This document shows, in pieces, positions 1 through 9,444 of a stretch of 64,000 bases of DNA; position 1 is the stretch's first letter; the number at the start of each line of letters is the position of its first letter. The notes below the pieces were generated by a model that searched no databases, was not told the origin of the DNA, and saw nothing but the letters and a program-made list of their open reading frames with translations. Location of the stretch: contig NZ_AUFO01000009.1 in assembly GCF_000426545.1 (NCBI RefSeq), positions 248,001 through 312,000 on the forward strand, in the 5' to 3' direction. A program made the position numbers and the translations under genes. The stretch is from Paenibacillus massiliensis subsp. panacisoli DSM 21345. GTDB taxonomy: Bacteria > Bacillota > Bacilli > Paenibacillales > Paenibacillaceae.

Positions 1-89
1 TGCGTTCAGCGCTTGCAGCAACGATAATTTATGATAACCAAATGTCTTCATACCATTATAACCACATGCCGGATAGGAGATGACATACA

Positions 90-962
90 TTGAGCACCCA
101 CTTGACCGAGCTGACACTCGAACAACTGAGTATAGAAGATACAGATGGGCTGTTGCAGCTAACCACCCACGTACAGTGGGATTACAGCGAGCAGGAGGTA
201 CACACCTTACTGAAGGTCGGTACCCTCTTCGGTCATCGCGACCCCAGCGGGCAGATTGTGTCCAGTGCGGCCATTCTTCCATATGGAGATCGACTGGCCT
301 CGATCGGACTGGTCATCGTCAATGAACGGTACAGAGGGGCTGGTCTTGGGGCCAGTCTGATGCAAGCCTGCATAGAGGCAATCCCCGAGCACGTCCCACT
401 TATGCTAATCGCTACCACGCAAGGTGAACCATTGTATAAAAAGCTGGGCTTTCAGACGGTATCCAGCGTGTACAAGCTGCTGCGAGACAGTACTGTCACT
501 CCACTACCAGAGCGCGAAGCCCCAATGGAATATAGCATCGTTCCGTTCTCTAAGGAGCTGCTTCCTGCACTGACGCGGCTGGACGAGTCCTCCATCGGAG
601 CGGACCGGAAGAAGTTAATGGAAGCACGCGTACAACAGGCTGACAGAGTCATGGTCGCAACAAGGTCCGATGGGACACTGGTCGGCTACGGTATGGCTGT
701 ACCGGTCAGTGACAAGCTCGTGCTAGGTCCTATCGTGGGTACAGATGCTGCGATGGCAGTACAGCTCATCAAGGCACTTGCCAAGGACGCTTCAAGCACT
801 CTAAGAATAGATATTCCTGAGGGACAGGAGGAGCTGCGCGATCTTCTCCTTCAGTTAGGATTCAAGTCCTCTTCTCACCCGCCGGTCATGCTCAGGAATT
901 CCGAGCAGCTTCCACCGAGACAGGACACTTATTTCGCCATCGCTAGTCAGGCGCTTGGTTAA
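90..962 (+). CDS. GNAT family N-acetyltransferase
   Basis: 290-residue cytoplasmic protein predicted to move an acetyl group from acetyl-CoA to an unknown amine. The N-terminal half is a GNAT domain: the acetyl-CoA loop R-G-A-G-L-G lies at residues 82-87 and the usual GEPLYKKLGF strand/helix at about 112-121. Residues from about 145 to the end look like a second, weaker GNAT-like lobe, as in two-lobed YitH-type acetyltransferases. The start is a TTG preceded by AGGAGA at the right distance; no in-frame ATG fits. It stands alone and is followed by a strong hairpin. The substrate cannot be told from sequence. Confidence 0.85.
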   Translation: MSTHLTELTLEQLSIEDTDGLLQLTTHVQWDYSEQEVHTLLKVGTLFGHRDPSGQIVSSAAILPYGDRLASIGLVIVNERYRGAGLGASLMQACIEAIPEHVPLMLIATTQGEPLYKKLGFQTVSSVYKLLRDSTVTPLPEREAPMEYSIVPFSKELLPALTRLDESSIGADRKKLMEARVQQADRVMVATRSDGTLVGYGMAVPVSDKLVLGPIVGTDAAMAVQLIKALAKDASSTLRIDIPEGQEELRDLLLQLGFKSSSHPPVMLRNSEQLPPRQDTYFAIASQALG

Positions 963-980
963 GTATACAGAAGCAAATAT

Positions 981-1015
981 AAGCCCCTGATCATCTAAAT
1001 GACGATCAGGGGCTT
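981..1015. terminator. Hairpin between convergent genes
   Basis: Perfect 12-bp inverted repeat AAGCCCCTGATC / GATCAGGGGCTT with an 11-nt loop. It lies 18 bases after the acetyltransferase stop and 60 bases from the end of the convergent MFS gene. The T-rich side (TTATATTT) is on the minus strand, so it probably works for both genes but is better for the minus one. Confidence 0.75.
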
Positions 1016-1075
1016 CATGCCGATTTCACTGAGACAGAGTGGGAGAAAGAGTAACTCTTTTAATAAAACAGGCCT

Positions 1076-2428
1076 TCACAGTTCGCCGCGTTCGACATAA
1101 CGTCCTGCATCCGTCTTCGGCTCGTGACCCCAGATCATGGACTGAAGCAGCATGCCGCTAACGCCAAGCAGCCCTACAACACTGCCAATCGCCAAGAACG
1201 AGATACCCGGCCCTGCCATCTGAATAAGTACACCCCCAGCTAGTGGCGCGCCAATCATCACGGCACCTAGCACGGTATTCTGGATTCCAAATATTCTGCC
1301 TACGAGATGAGCTGGCGTCTCGGATTGGAGGATGTAATTTTGCGTCACCATATAGAGTCCGTTACCCAGCCCGATCAGGACACCAGCAACCAGCAGGAGC
1401 CAGATCGGACTGCCAGGCGGCAGTACGCCCAACACAGCAATAGCACCGCCAATGAACAGGTAACCTCCGCCAAGCCCCCAGCCTGCCCCAATATGATTCA
1501 TCCGGTTCAATACCATGATTACAGCCACCGCCCCAATGCCGATCGCCGAGATCAGCCAGCCTACCAATGACTCATCCCCTGGATAGATGGTTCTCAGCAA
1601 TGTAGCGAACTGATAATCAATCATCAGGATAGCCATAATGCCGAACAGGCCGAAGATCAGGGTATGCAGCAGTCGCTTCGTCCTCACAATATATGCCCAG
1701 CCTTCACGCCACTGCGCCAGAAAGCCCTCTTCATTCTGTTTAGCTATTGTATTTGCATCTATGGCAGCTTGATGAGGAGTGCTCTGTCCTCCGCCTCCGT
1801 TCGACGTCAACATGCCAGATGACGCAGGCGCCAGCTTGCTGGACAGTCCGCGCAGCGGCCACAGCAGTGCAGCCGAGCAGAGTCGGGCCACCGCATTCAG
1901 TGCAATGCACAGCTGGGGCGACAGCAACACTAGCAGCATCGCTCCCAGCAAGGGACCAGCCACCTTGGACCCCTGTCCTACCAGGCCATTCCACGAGGCT
2001 GCCTGCAGCAATTGGTCCGAAGGTACAATGACCCGGGTAAGCCCTTGCTGAGCGGGCAATTGGAAGACAGACGCGCAGGCACGAAGAGCGAGCAGGGGCA
2101 GCAGCCAGGCTATTCCTGGAGCGAACAGTACCGCGAGCGTCAAGCAAGCAGCAGCTAGATCGCTCAGCATCATAAGCCTCGCCTGTGGCAGCCGATCGGC
2201 CAGCGTCCCCGCCAGCGAGCTGAGCAACAAGCCCGGTAGGGCCATCACCACCGGAATGAGGGCAATCATCATGGGGTCCGCTCCCCAGCGGTAGACCACC
2301 AGCACCTGAATAGCGATAGCGTCGAACCATTCCCCTAGCGAGGCCAGGGCGTGAGCGGAGAATAGCAAGCGGAAGGAGCGATTACGCAGCAGTCCTGATG
2401 TGTCTTTTCGTCGAGCAAAAAATGGCAT
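1076..2428 (-). CDS. MFS efflux transporter (MefA/EntS-like)
   Basis: About 450-residue integral membrane protein with roughly 12 hydrophobic segments split by a hydrophilic central loop (about residues 200-240, Ser/Gly/Gln rich). The N-terminal pattern (LLRNRSFRLLFSAHALASLGEWF, then a LAGTLADRLP loop after helix 2) is typical of the MFS_3 group containing macrolide and enterobactin exporters. The ATG at 2428 is preferred over an in-frame GTG nine bases upstream, because the AGAGGTGG ribosome site overlaps the GTG but is well spaced for the ATG. The winged-helix/TPR regulator gene lies just upstream on the same strand and may control it. The substrate is unknown. Confidence 0.85.
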   Translation of the reverse strand: MPFFARRKDTSGLLRNRSFRLLFSAHALASLGEWFDAIAIQVLVVYRWGADPMMIALIPVVMALPGLLLSSLAGTLADRLPQARLMMLSDLAAACLTLAVLFAPGIAWLLPLLALRACASVFQLPAQQGLTRVIVPSDQLLQAASWNGLVGQGSKVAGPLLGAMLLVLLSPQLCIALNAVARLCSAALLWPLRGLSSKLAPASSGMLTSNGGGGQSTPHQAAIDANTIAKQNEEGFLAQWREGWAYIVRTKRLLHTLIFGLFGIMAILMIDYQFATLLRTIYPGDESLVGWLISAIGIGAVAVIMVLNRMNHIGAGWGLGGGYLFIGGAIAVLGVLPPGSPIWLLLVAGVLIGLGNGLYMVTQNYILQSETPAHLVGRIFGIQNTVLGAVMIGAPLAGGVLIQMAGPGISFLAIGSVVGLLGVSGMLLQSMIWGHEPKTDAGRYVERGEL

Positions 2429-2630
2429 AGTCTCCACCTCTTCATTGATCTGTAGAGACAGTATAACTGCGTTATGTCAGAGGTTTATCAGAAGGAATAG
2501 CTCATCTGGCATTCATGGCAATCAGGAGTACATCCCCAGTCTTACCAGAACTGATTTCAGGTGAAAAAACTAAAGAGCGCAGTGGTTAGCGGATAGCGAC
2601 TCTATACGCACAGTTGATCTAGTCAAAATA

Positions 2631-3785
2631 CTAGCCCATGCGTAGATGTGTCCTCAACCACTGCTCCAGCCGAGGTCGCTGCTCGGTGATGTTATATTTT
2701 GCGTCCAGCATCTGATAATGCTCTGCATATACCTTCTCCAAGCGCTCATGAGGAGCATAGCGCTGTAAGAAGGATTGAATTCTGCACACTGCCTTGATCT
2801 GTAGCAGGCTCTGCCGAGCCATCTCGAAGATACCCATCCCCTCCTGCAATAGCGCCTCCGCCTCCGCTTCCCGGCCTTCCAACAGACGCCACAGTCCCTG
2901 GTTCACACGATACCCAGCCAATTCACGCAGGTAAGGGGCATCCTGCAGCTGTTGCTCCAGTCGCTCGGCTACAACAGCTACCCGGACCAGATCGCCTTGG
3001 GCGAGATACAGGCTCATCTCGACGAGAGCGACAGGCATTCGGAAGCCTTCCAATTGCTCCGTCTGTACAACCTCATAGGCTTCCTTGAGCCGTTCAGGCA
3101 ACTCTTCAAGTCTTCCATATTCAATATAGAAATCAAGAATATTCAGTATTCGTAGCTCACGATGCTGCTCGGGGAACAGCCTCCGATCAGCAAGTGCTCG
3201 CTCTCCCATCGCCAGCCCTTCAGCAGTAGCCGGAGCTGTCGCAGCATAGATCAGCAACATCCAGTACATTCGCTCCTCAGGAGGTAGCTGGGTCTGCTCC
3301 AGGAACCATGCCGCATCCGCGTCCAGGAAATGAATATACATCAGGTAGTAGGGGTCGATCTCCACGCCAAGCACTTGCTGCTGAGCGGCAAGCATCGACA
3401 GTGAATGCCCCTGCCCGAACAAATGATACTTGCGCAACATTTGTTGGACAGCGTCCTGCATCTCCTGGTCCTTCCAGGATGGAACAGATATCTGCTCTGG
3501 CTGGTCAACCGCTAGGCTGTACCCGTAGCCCCGAATCGTATAAATCTGTATGCTGCCGATCCGCTTCAGCTTGCGCCGTAGACGATACACATGATCATCC
3601 ACCGTTCGTTCCACAGGACTCTCCAGCCCCCATACCAGATCAAGCAGCTGCTCTCGTGACAGAGCCTGCCCGCGGTGCCGATACAGGCATTGCAGTAATG
3701 CATATTCCTTGGCCAGTAGCTCCACGGTACTCTCCCCGTCACTGACTCGCCGTTGTGTATGATCGAAGCTGAGTACTGCCATCAC
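2631..3785 (-). CDS. Winged-helix regulator with helical (TPR-like) C-terminal region
   Basis: 384 residues. Residues 1-95 form an OmpR/PhoB-type winged helix placed at the N-terminus: EYALLQCLYRHRGQALSREQ leads into the recognition region TVDDHVYRLRRKLK and the wing IYTIRGYGYSL. The rest (about 110-384) is all-helical and Glu/Leu rich, with TPR-like helix pairs, as in SARP/BTAD-style regulators. There is no receiver domain, so it is not a classical response regulator; the helical part probably senses a ligand or partner. The start is GTG with GGAGG six bases upstream. It sits between two MFS genes on the same strand and is a plausible local regulator of either. Confidence 0.75.
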   Translation of the reverse strand: MMAVLSFDHTQRRVSDGESTVELLAKEYALLQCLYRHRGQALSREQLLDLVWGLESPVERTVDDHVYRLRRKLKRIGSIQIYTIRGYGYSLAVDQPEQISVPSWKDQEMQDAVQQMLRKYHLFGQGHSLSMLAAQQQVLGVEIDPYYLMYIHFLDADAAWFLEQTQLPPEERMYWMLLIYAATAPATAEGLAMGERALADRRLFPEQHRELRILNILDFYIEYGRLEELPERLKEAYEVVQTEQLEGFRMPVALVEMSLYLAQGDLVRVAVVAERLEQQLQDAPYLRELAGYRVNQGLWRLLEGREAEAEALLQEGMGIFEMARQSLLQIKAVCRIQSFLQRYAPHERLEKVYAEHYQMLDAKYNITEQRPRLEQWLRTHLRMG

Positions 3786-3848
3786 TTCAAGCCTCCAGTT
3801 CTATCCATTGCTGTTCCAATCGAGCGGCAAATGACTTGCAGCTGTGTA

Positions 3849-5054
3849 TCAACGAATATATCGGTTCTTGCCAGCTCCTATCCCCACCATGAGTAAGCAG
3901 AGACTGAGGCCTATCAACAGAATTAGCGGCACCGACCAGTTCTCGGTCATATCGTGCAAATAGCCGAACAGGACAGGACCAGCGGCTGCGAGTATGTAGC
4001 CTACAGACTGAGCCATACCCGAGATCTCTGCTGCCTCTTGGGCTGTGCGCGTGCGTAGCGTGAAGAACATCAGGACAAGCCCGAATGCCGAGCCGCCTGC
4101 AATCCCTATGCTAATGACCGAGAACACAATCCATTCGTCTCCCCCAAGCCATAGACCACTAAGTCCACTTATATACAGGAGACTCATTATACATACGAGC
4201 GGTAACTGATTTTTCATCCTTCCAGCCCATATCGGCACCAGGAATGTCAATGGCAGCTGGGAGAGCTGCATTAGTGACATCATCCACCCTGCGGCAGAAG
4301 AGGAAATCCCCCTCACAGCCATCATCTCCGGGAACCAGGCAACAAAGACATAATACAAAATCGACTGCAGCCCCATAAAAATCGTAATCTGCCAGGCTAA
4401 AGGACTCGTCCACATGCCTGCACTGCGAGTAGTGGAGATCTGTACGACAGGGGACTTGGTGCTCTGCAGCTGTGGAACCCATAGCAGGAGAGCTGCCCCC
4501 GCTGTACAAAGCCAGATAGCCAATGAGCCACTCCAGCCCTGAGCAAGCAGCATCGCGAGCGGGACACTGATTCCCGAAGCAATCGAAGCCGAGATGTTCA
4601 TAGACACACTGTATACTCCAGTCATCAGACCAATGTTCCCGGGAAAGCGCTTCTTGATTAAGCTTGGCAGCAGCACGTTACATATTGCGATTGCCGCACC
4701 TATAAGAATTGTGCCTGTGAACAACGGAATTACGCCGCCCAACCAGCGGACTCCAATACCGATGGTCAGCAGCAGCAAGGCCGCACCAAGCACGTTGGAT
4801 AAGCCATAACGCTTTGCGAATCGGGGTGCAACCGGAGATAACACGGCGAAGGCGAGCAGCGGCAAAGTTGTCAGCATGCCACTCATGGCACTGGACAAGC
4901 CAAGCGACTCCCTAATCAGCCCGATGAGTGGCCCCACCGAGATGAAGGGAGCTCGCAAATTCATAGCAATAAGAATAATTCCGACTATCAGAAGCCCGGC
5001 TCCGGCTTGCTGCCGGGAGGTCCGGGCTGTTCGTTCTTCCACTCCAGCTTTCAT
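3849..5054 (-). CDS. MFS transporter, CynX/NimT type
   Basis: About 401-residue 12-helix MFS protein. The first helix region (IILIAMNLRAPFISVGPLIG) and the following SGMLTTLPLLAFAVLSPVAP are characteristic of the CynX/NimT (cyanate / nitroimidazole) branch, so an anion or small-drug transporter is likely. The ATG at 5054 is chosen because AAAGGA lies 10 bases upstream; an in-frame ATG at 5108 would add 18 mostly charged residues but has no clear ribosome site. No cyanase or related enzyme is nearby, so the substrate remains open. Confidence 0.8.
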   Translation of the reverse strand: MKAGVEERTARTSRQQAGAGLLIVGIILIAMNLRAPFISVGPLIGLIRESLGLSSAMSGMLTTLPLLAFAVLSPVAPRFAKRYGLSNVLGAALLLLTIGIGVRWLGGVIPLFTGTILIGAAIAICNVLLPSLIKKRFPGNIGLMTGVYSVSMNISASIASGISVPLAMLLAQGWSGSLAIWLCTAGAALLLWVPQLQSTKSPVVQISTTRSAGMWTSPLAWQITIFMGLQSILYYVFVAWFPEMMAVRGISSSAAGWMMSLMQLSQLPLTFLVPIWAGRMKNQLPLVCIMSLLYISGLSGLWLGGDEWIVFSVISIGIAGGSAFGLVLMFFTLRTRTAQEAAEISGMAQSVGYILAAAGPVLFGYLHDMTENWSVPLILLIGLSLCLLMVGIGAGKNRYIR

Positions 5055-5496
5055 CTGTCTATCATCCTTTGAATTCTTTTGTACTTGAGGCTTGCTTACA
5101 TGCTTCACGCTTGATCATATCTATAGTATTGAAGCCTTTGCACAGAAGCCCGTCATCCATTCCAGTATAGCACGGTGATGCAAGCCGACTTTTCCCATAA
5201 CGGGGAAGCAAGCGGACTTTCCTAATAAATGAAGAAAAAACGTAATTGCCTGCGCTATTATCACCACAGACATTACGTTTTCTCCGATCCTTACCAACAG
5301 TTACGATCACGGACCCCATCCATGAAATCTACACTGCATATCAAATGCCTACACTGCACGTCGAAAGCTACCTTAAGCTGATCTCTTAAGCTATGTTTGC
5401 TGCTACAGCATTTCTTCATTTGATGCGAATGATGCTAAGGCTTATAACTCATAAGGCTTGATCCACAGCAACCCTCGGGTTGAAGTTGACTAGCTA
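5055..5496. other. Intergenic stretch with inverted repeat
   Basis: No convincing gene. It holds a 10-bp inverted repeat AAAACGTAAT (5237-5246) / ATTACGTTTT (5272-5281) with a 25-nt loop, and a short direct repeat GCAAGC-GACTTT near 5180-5220. A reading frame crossing 5062-5319 on the minus strand has no ribosome site and no protein-like composition. The inverted repeat could be an operator or a weak hairpin upstream of the MFS gene. Confidence 0.4.
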
Positions 5497-6273
5497 TTAA
5501 CGAACGAGCCAGCCGCCATCAATGGCCAGAATATGACCGTTCATGTAGTCAGAACCACGACTTGCCAAGAATACTACGACGCCCATGAGGTCGGATGGAG
5601 CTCCCCAGCGACCCGCAGGAATACGGGACAGGATCTCTTGGTTACGTGCTTCGTCTGCACGGATCGGAGCCGTGTTGGCTGTCTCGATATAACCTGGAGC
5701 AATCGCGTTGATCTGTACGTTGTGTACAGCCAGCTCATTAGCGAAGGCTTTGGTAATCCCCGCAACCGCATGTTTACTTGCTGTGTAAGGAGGAACGAAT
5801 TTACCACCTTGGAAGGCCAGCATGGAAGCGATGTTGATGATCTTACCGCTCTTCTGCTCAACCATGACTCTAGCTACCGCTTGGCTCAGGAAGTATACGG
5901 AGTTCAGGTTGATCTCCATAACTGCATCCCAATCCTCTGGCTTGTACTCAAGCAATGGAGCACGACGAATTGTACCCGCATTGTTCACCAGCACATCAAT
6001 GCGACCATAGGCATCCAGACATGCCTGTACTACACCGTCCAGAGCGGACTTGTCTGTCAGGTCAGCTTGATGGAACGCTACCTTGGAGCCTGCCTTCTCG
6101 ATTAGTTCGCGCGTCTCATCCCAGTTCTGATCATACGTAACGATGAAGAGCTCGGCGCCTGCTTTTGCCAATGCTACAGCATATCCTTGACCAAGGCCGC
6201 TGTTACCGCCAGTCACGATTGCCACTTTGCCTTTCAGACTAAAAAAGTCTAACGAAAATTGTTCCAGACTCAT
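5497..6273 (-). CDS. kduD: 2-dehydro-3-deoxy-D-gluconate 5-dehydrogenase (SDR)
   Basis: 258-residue short-chain dehydrogenase that reduces 2,5-diketo-3-deoxygluconate to 2-keto-3-deoxygluconate (KDG) in hexuronate/pectin breakdown. The cofactor loop TGGNSGLG, the NNAG motif, the catalytic Ser in INIASM and the YTASK catalytic Tyr/Lys are all present, and it ends in the family-typical IDGGWLVR. The ATG at 6273 has GGGGGAA upstream and is preferred to a TTG five codons earlier that overlaps that site. It is last in a kduI-kdgA-kduD operon, 107 bases after kdgA. The assignment rests on family motifs plus two pathway neighbours. Confidence 0.92.
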   Translation of the reverse strand: MSLEQFSLDFFSLKGKVAIVTGGNSGLGQGYAVALAKAGAELFIVTYDQNWDETRELIEKAGSKVAFHQADLTDKSALDGVVQACLDAYGRIDVLVNNAGTIRRAPLLEYKPEDWDAVMEINLNSVYFLSQAVARVMVEQKSGKIINIASMLAFQGGKFVPPYTASKHAVAGITKAFANELAVHNVQINAIAPGYIETANTAPIRADEARNQEILSRIPAGRWGAPSDLMGVVVFLASRGSDYMNGHILAIDGGWLVR

Positions 6274-6380
6274 TGTGGATTCCCCCAATAATTAATGTAC
6301 GAACCGGGTCACCAGAGCTCCCGGCAGCCCGCCCGCTATACAAAATCAAAGCAATATTGCCTGATTACCAGCACATAAAG

Positions 6381-7025
6381 CTATTTCTTGCTAATGACCT
6401 GCTGCGCCTTGGCTACATATTGTGCAGCCGTCTCGGTGATCAGATCGTAGCGTCCATCCTTGGCCGGAGCCGTCAGATTGCCGCCGATGCCGACAGCGAT
6501 ACAGCCGTTGTTCAGCCACTCTTGAATGTTGTCCAGGTCTACGCCGCCTGTTGGCATGATTTGCACGTGAGGCATCGGACCTTTGACCGCTTTTACAAAA
6601 TCAGGACCCAGTGCGCTACCCGGGAACAGCTTGAGCACATCCACGCCCAGCTTCAGGGCTTCCTTCATTTCATTCAGCGTCATGCAACCAGGCATGTAAG
6701 GCACGCTGTACAGGTTACACATCTTGGCAGTCTCCTCGTCAAAGGAAGGACTCACCACGAACTCTGCACCAGCAATAATGGAAATCCGAGCCGTGAGCGG
6801 GTCCAGTACCGTTCCTGCACCGATCACAGCTTTATCCTTGAATATGGATTTGAGCTTACGAATGACCTGATCTGCCTCTGGCGTCGTGAACGTCAGCTCG
6901 ATATTGGTCAGACCACCCTCGATGCAAGCTTCAGACATCTTGAAGGCAGAATCCGGATCATTGGCACGAATAACAGCCACGACACCCAGGGATTGAAGAT
7001 TGTTCAGCACTCTCATTTTGTTCAT
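6381..7025 (-). CDS. kdgA: 2-keto-3-deoxy-6-phosphogluconate aldolase
   Basis: 214-residue class I aldolase of the KDPG/KHG family, splitting KDPG into pyruvate and glyceraldehyde-3-phosphate. The Schiff-base lysine lies in DVLKLFPGS, the Glu in NIELTFTT, and the phosphate loop is MPTGGV. It follows kduI by 18 bases and is probably co-transcribed with it. Together with the divergent kinase gene it completes the route KDG to KDPG to central metabolism. The length matches the family. Confidence 0.93.
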   Translation of the reverse strand: MNKMRVLNNLQSLGVVAVIRANDPDSAFKMSEACIEGGLTNIELTFTTPEADQVIRKLKSIFKDKAVIGAGTVLDPLTARISIIAGAEFVVSPSFDEETAKMCNLYSVPYMPGCMTLNEMKEALKLGVDVLKLFPGSALGPDFVKAVKGPMPHVQIMPTGGVDLDNIQEWLNNGCIAVGIGGNLTAPAKDGRYDLITETAAQYVAKAQQVISKK

Positions 7026-7043
7026 TGTTGCATCCTTCCCGGA

Positions 7044-7874
7044 TTAACGCAGCTCATCCATGGCTACAGCGTCCATATCCTTGTAAGTGTAGTTTTCTCC
7101 GGCCATAGCCCAGATGAAGGTATAGTTACCTGTCGCCGATCCACAGTGGATAGACCAAGGCGGGGAAATGACAGCTTCCTCATTCTTCATGACAATGTGG
7201 CGCGTCTGAGTCGGCTCGCCCATCATATGGAACATACGAACTTGCTCAGCCATCTCGAAGTAGAAGTATACTTCTGTGCGGCGGTCATGCACGTGTGTAG
7301 GCATGGAGTTCCACACGCTGCCTGCATTCAGGGCAGTCATCCCCATACACAGCTGACAGCTTTGGATGCCGTCCTCGTGAATGTATTTGCGCAGCACACG
7401 GCTATTAGCAGTCTCTTGAGAGCCGAGGTCATCAGCAGGCACTTCGGAGAAGGCAAGCTTCTGAATCGGATATGTCTTATGAGCATTAGCAGATACGAAA
7501 TAGAATTTCGCAGGGTTAGAGGAGGATTCGCTCTCGAAGATCAGCTCCTTGCTGCCCAGGCCCACATACAGGCAATCCTTCAGCACCATCGGGTAAGTCT
7601 CGCCATCTACACGAATCGAACCCGGTCCGCCAACATTGAAAATACCAATCTCCCGGCGCTCCAGGAAATAATCAGCTTTAATCTCGTCATAGCCCTTCAG
7701 CTCGACTGGTCCGTTCACAGGCAGAATACCACCAGTAATCAGACGATCCTCCAGTGAGTAGCAAGCTCTCACTTCATCAGCTACGAATAGATCTTGAATC
7801 AAATAGTGCTCACGAAGCTCCTCCGTGGTAAAGGTCTTGGCATGCTCGGGATGAGTGGAATAACGTTTGTCCAT
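7044..7874 (-). CDS. kduI: 5-dehydro-4-deoxy-D-glucuronate isomerase
   Basis: 276-residue cupin isomerase converting 5-keto-4-deoxyuronate to 2,5-diketo-3-deoxygluconate, the first cytoplasmic step for unsaturated uronates released from pectin. The metal-binding stretch MPTHVHDRRTEVYFYF supplies His/His/Glu, and a C-terminal His lies in PPWSIHCGSA. It is the first gene of the operon and is divergent from the KDG kinase gene across a 303-base promoter region with a candidate KdgR site. The length is normal for the family. Confidence 0.93.
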   Translation of the reverse strand: MDKRYSTHPEHAKTFTTEELREHYLIQDLFVADEVRACYSLEDRLITGGILPVNGPVELKGYDEIKADYFLERREIGIFNVGGPGSIRVDGETYPMVLKDCLYVGLGSKELIFESESSSNPAKFYFVSANAHKTYPIQKLAFSEVPADDLGSQETANSRVLRKYIHEDGIQSCQLCMGMTALNAGSVWNSMPTHVHDRRTEVYFYFEMAEQVRMFHMMGEPTQTRHIVMKNEEAVISPPWSIHCGSATGNYTFIWAMAGENYTYKDMDAVAMDELR

Positions 7875-8177
7875 GTCTCAAAGCCTCCGTTAGATAAAAT
7901 TTTATTCTTTATTTACTAATTTAATTATGTCTACACCGCAAATACTAATTAGAATTAGAACTAATGTCAATGCAATTCTACACAATTTACGCAAATTTGG
8001 CGAAATGGTAACGTTTTATTTACAATATAAAGAAAAAATAACGTTGCACTATATTTATTTCAGGCGATGTTGAATCGTTTATTGTTAAAAACCGATTTAT
8101 GTGTTATTTTCATGAGGAATAAGGTACACCCTACTACGTTTAATAAACTGGAACTAAAATCAAGGAGGAACATAAGG
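7875..8177. promoter_or_regulatory. Divergent kduI/kdgK control region with candidate KdgR operator
   Basis: AT-rich 303-base intergenic region serving both the kdu operon and kdgK. The 11-mer TAACGTTTTAT at 8009-8019 recurs exactly upstream of kdgR (14454-14464); both centre on AACGTT, as LacI-family operators do. A second weaker AATAACGTT lies at 8037-8045. kdgK has the ribosome site AAGGAGG at about 8162-8168. No start or protein-like frame was accepted in this interval. Confidence 0.55.
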
Positions 8178-9149
8178 ATGAATAATACCTTGGATGCCAT
8201 TACGTTCGGAGAGCCCATGGCCATGTTTTATGCCAATGAAGTGGGTCCTTTACATGAAGTTAATTCTTTCTCCAAGGCGATGGCCGGGGCTGAGACGAAT
8301 GTAGCATCAGGTCTGTCCCGCCTTGGCAAGAAGGTCGGCCTGGTTACACAGCTGGGTCAGGACAGCTTCGGTAAATTTATCGAAAATACACTGCTGCACG
8401 AGGGCATTGATACTTCGAATGTTCATTTTACAGACCAACATCCAACAGGCATGCTGGTGAAATCCAAGGTGGAGACCGGGGACCCAACGGTAGAATATTT
8501 CCGCAAAAATTCAGCCGCCTCCAAGCTGAGTCTGGCTCACTTTAACGATGATTATTTCAATTCGGCCCGTCATTTGCATATGACAGGAATCTCGCCAGCA
8601 CTCTCCGCGAGCTGTCATGAATTCGCCCTGCACGCGATGAAGTTCATGCGCAAGCAAGGGAAGACGATCTCCTTTGACCCGAATCTGCGTCCGAAGCTGT
8701 GGCCGGATACCGAGACGATGGCCAAGACGATTAATGAGCTGGCTGCTCATTGCGACTGGTTCCTGCCGGGCATCGGTGAAGGGAAGATCCTGACAGGGTA
8801 TTCTGATCCTGAAGCCGTAGCGGCTTTCTATCTGGATCGTGGTGTATCGCTCGTCGTCATCAAGATGGGCGCAGAGGGAGCTTACTACAGAACGGCGGAG
8901 ACCTCTGGCTTCGTGAAGGGCTTCAAGGTAGACAAGGTGGCCGATACTGTCGGAGCAGGTGATGGATTCGCGACTGGTGTCATCAGCGCATTGCTGGAGG
9001 ATCTGGCACTGGAGGACGCGGTACGCCGTGGTAATGCCATTGGTGCCCTGGCTGTCATGTCTCCGGGGGATATGGATGGACTGCCGACACGCGAAGGTCT
9101 GGAAGCGTTCTATAATTCGCAGGGGCATACTTTTGTCGGTAATAAGTAA
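8178..9149 (+). CDS. kdgK: 2-keto-3-deoxygluconate kinase (PfkB family)
   Basis: 323-residue ribokinase-fold sugar kinase that phosphorylates KDG to KDPG with ATP. The N-terminal TFGEPMAMFY strand, the sugar-binding GAETNVASGLSRLG and the PfkB signature DTVGAGDGFATG with the catalytic Asp are all present. The ATG at 8178 is chosen for its upstream AAGGAGG; an in-frame extension to 8067 lacks a ribosome site and would precede the conserved first strand. It is monocistronic, ending in a very strong terminator. Divergence from kduI-kdgA-kduD supports the substrate assignment. Confidence 0.92.
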   Translation: MNNTLDAITFGEPMAMFYANEVGPLHEVNSFSKAMAGAETNVASGLSRLGKKVGLVTQLGQDSFGKFIENTLLHEGIDTSNVHFTDQHPTGMLVKSKVETGDPTVEYFRKNSAASKLSLAHFNDDYFNSARHLHMTGISPALSASCHEFALHAMKFMRKQGKTISFDPNLRPKLWPDTETMAKTINELAAHCDWFLPGIGEGKILTGYSDPEAVAAFYLDRGVSLVVIKMGAEGAYYRTAETSGFVKGFKVDKVADTVGAGDGFATGVISALLEDLALEDAVRRGNAIGALAVMSPGDMDGLPTREGLEAFYNSQGHTFVGNK

Positions 9150-9280
9150 TACTTGTCCTTCATAAGTAAACTTTACTACTCATTTGCTGCTCATAAGCAA
9201 ACAAGATACTATACTTTGGTGCTATACCTTTACTAGACGTATGGGACCATACGGGCAGCATTCCTGGCTGAAATAGTTAA

Positions 9281-9325
9281 GGACCACCGCTCTCCAATTT
9301 TCTTGGAGGGCGGTGGTCCTTCTTT
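9281..9325 (+). terminator. Strong intrinsic terminator after kdgK
   Basis: A 17-bp stem GGACCACCGCTCTCCAA / TTGGAGGGCGGTGGTCC with a single T-G pair and a 5-nt loop, followed by TTCTTT. It lies about 130 bases after the kdgK stop. Confidence 0.9.
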
Positions 9326-9343
9326 GTAGCAAGAGGAGGTAGT

Positions 9344-9433
9344 ATGACGATTATTGAACAGAGTATAGATATGCAATATGCTTTACTTATGCCGCAAGAC
9401 TTGCCGAGATCAAACAAGCATTCTTGCTCCTAA
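9344..9433 (+). CDS. Possible 29-residue small protein
   Basis: Short frame starting with ATG (MTIIEQSIDMQYALLM...) behind a strong AGAGGAGG ribosome site seven bases upstream, ending at TAA. It starts 19 bases after the kdgK terminator hairpin and ends just before the convergent GH42 stop. There is no signal peptide and no recognised family. It may be a real microprotein, a remnant of a larger gene, or chance; only the ribosome site supports it. Confidence 0.3.
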   Translation: MTIIEQSIDMQYALLMPQDLPRSNKHSCS

Positions 9434-9444
9434 TATCCGAGCAA

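Noticed and set aside
5062-5319. An 85-codon minus-strand frame upstream of the CynX-type gene
   Set aside because: No ribosome site, mixed composition, and it overlaps the likely promoter region of the MFS gene.
6273-7757. A 494-codon open frame on the plus strand across kdgA and kduI
   Set aside because: It is antisense to two clearly conserved pathway genes, has no ribosome site, and its His/Arg/Leu-rich composition is that of a shadow frame.
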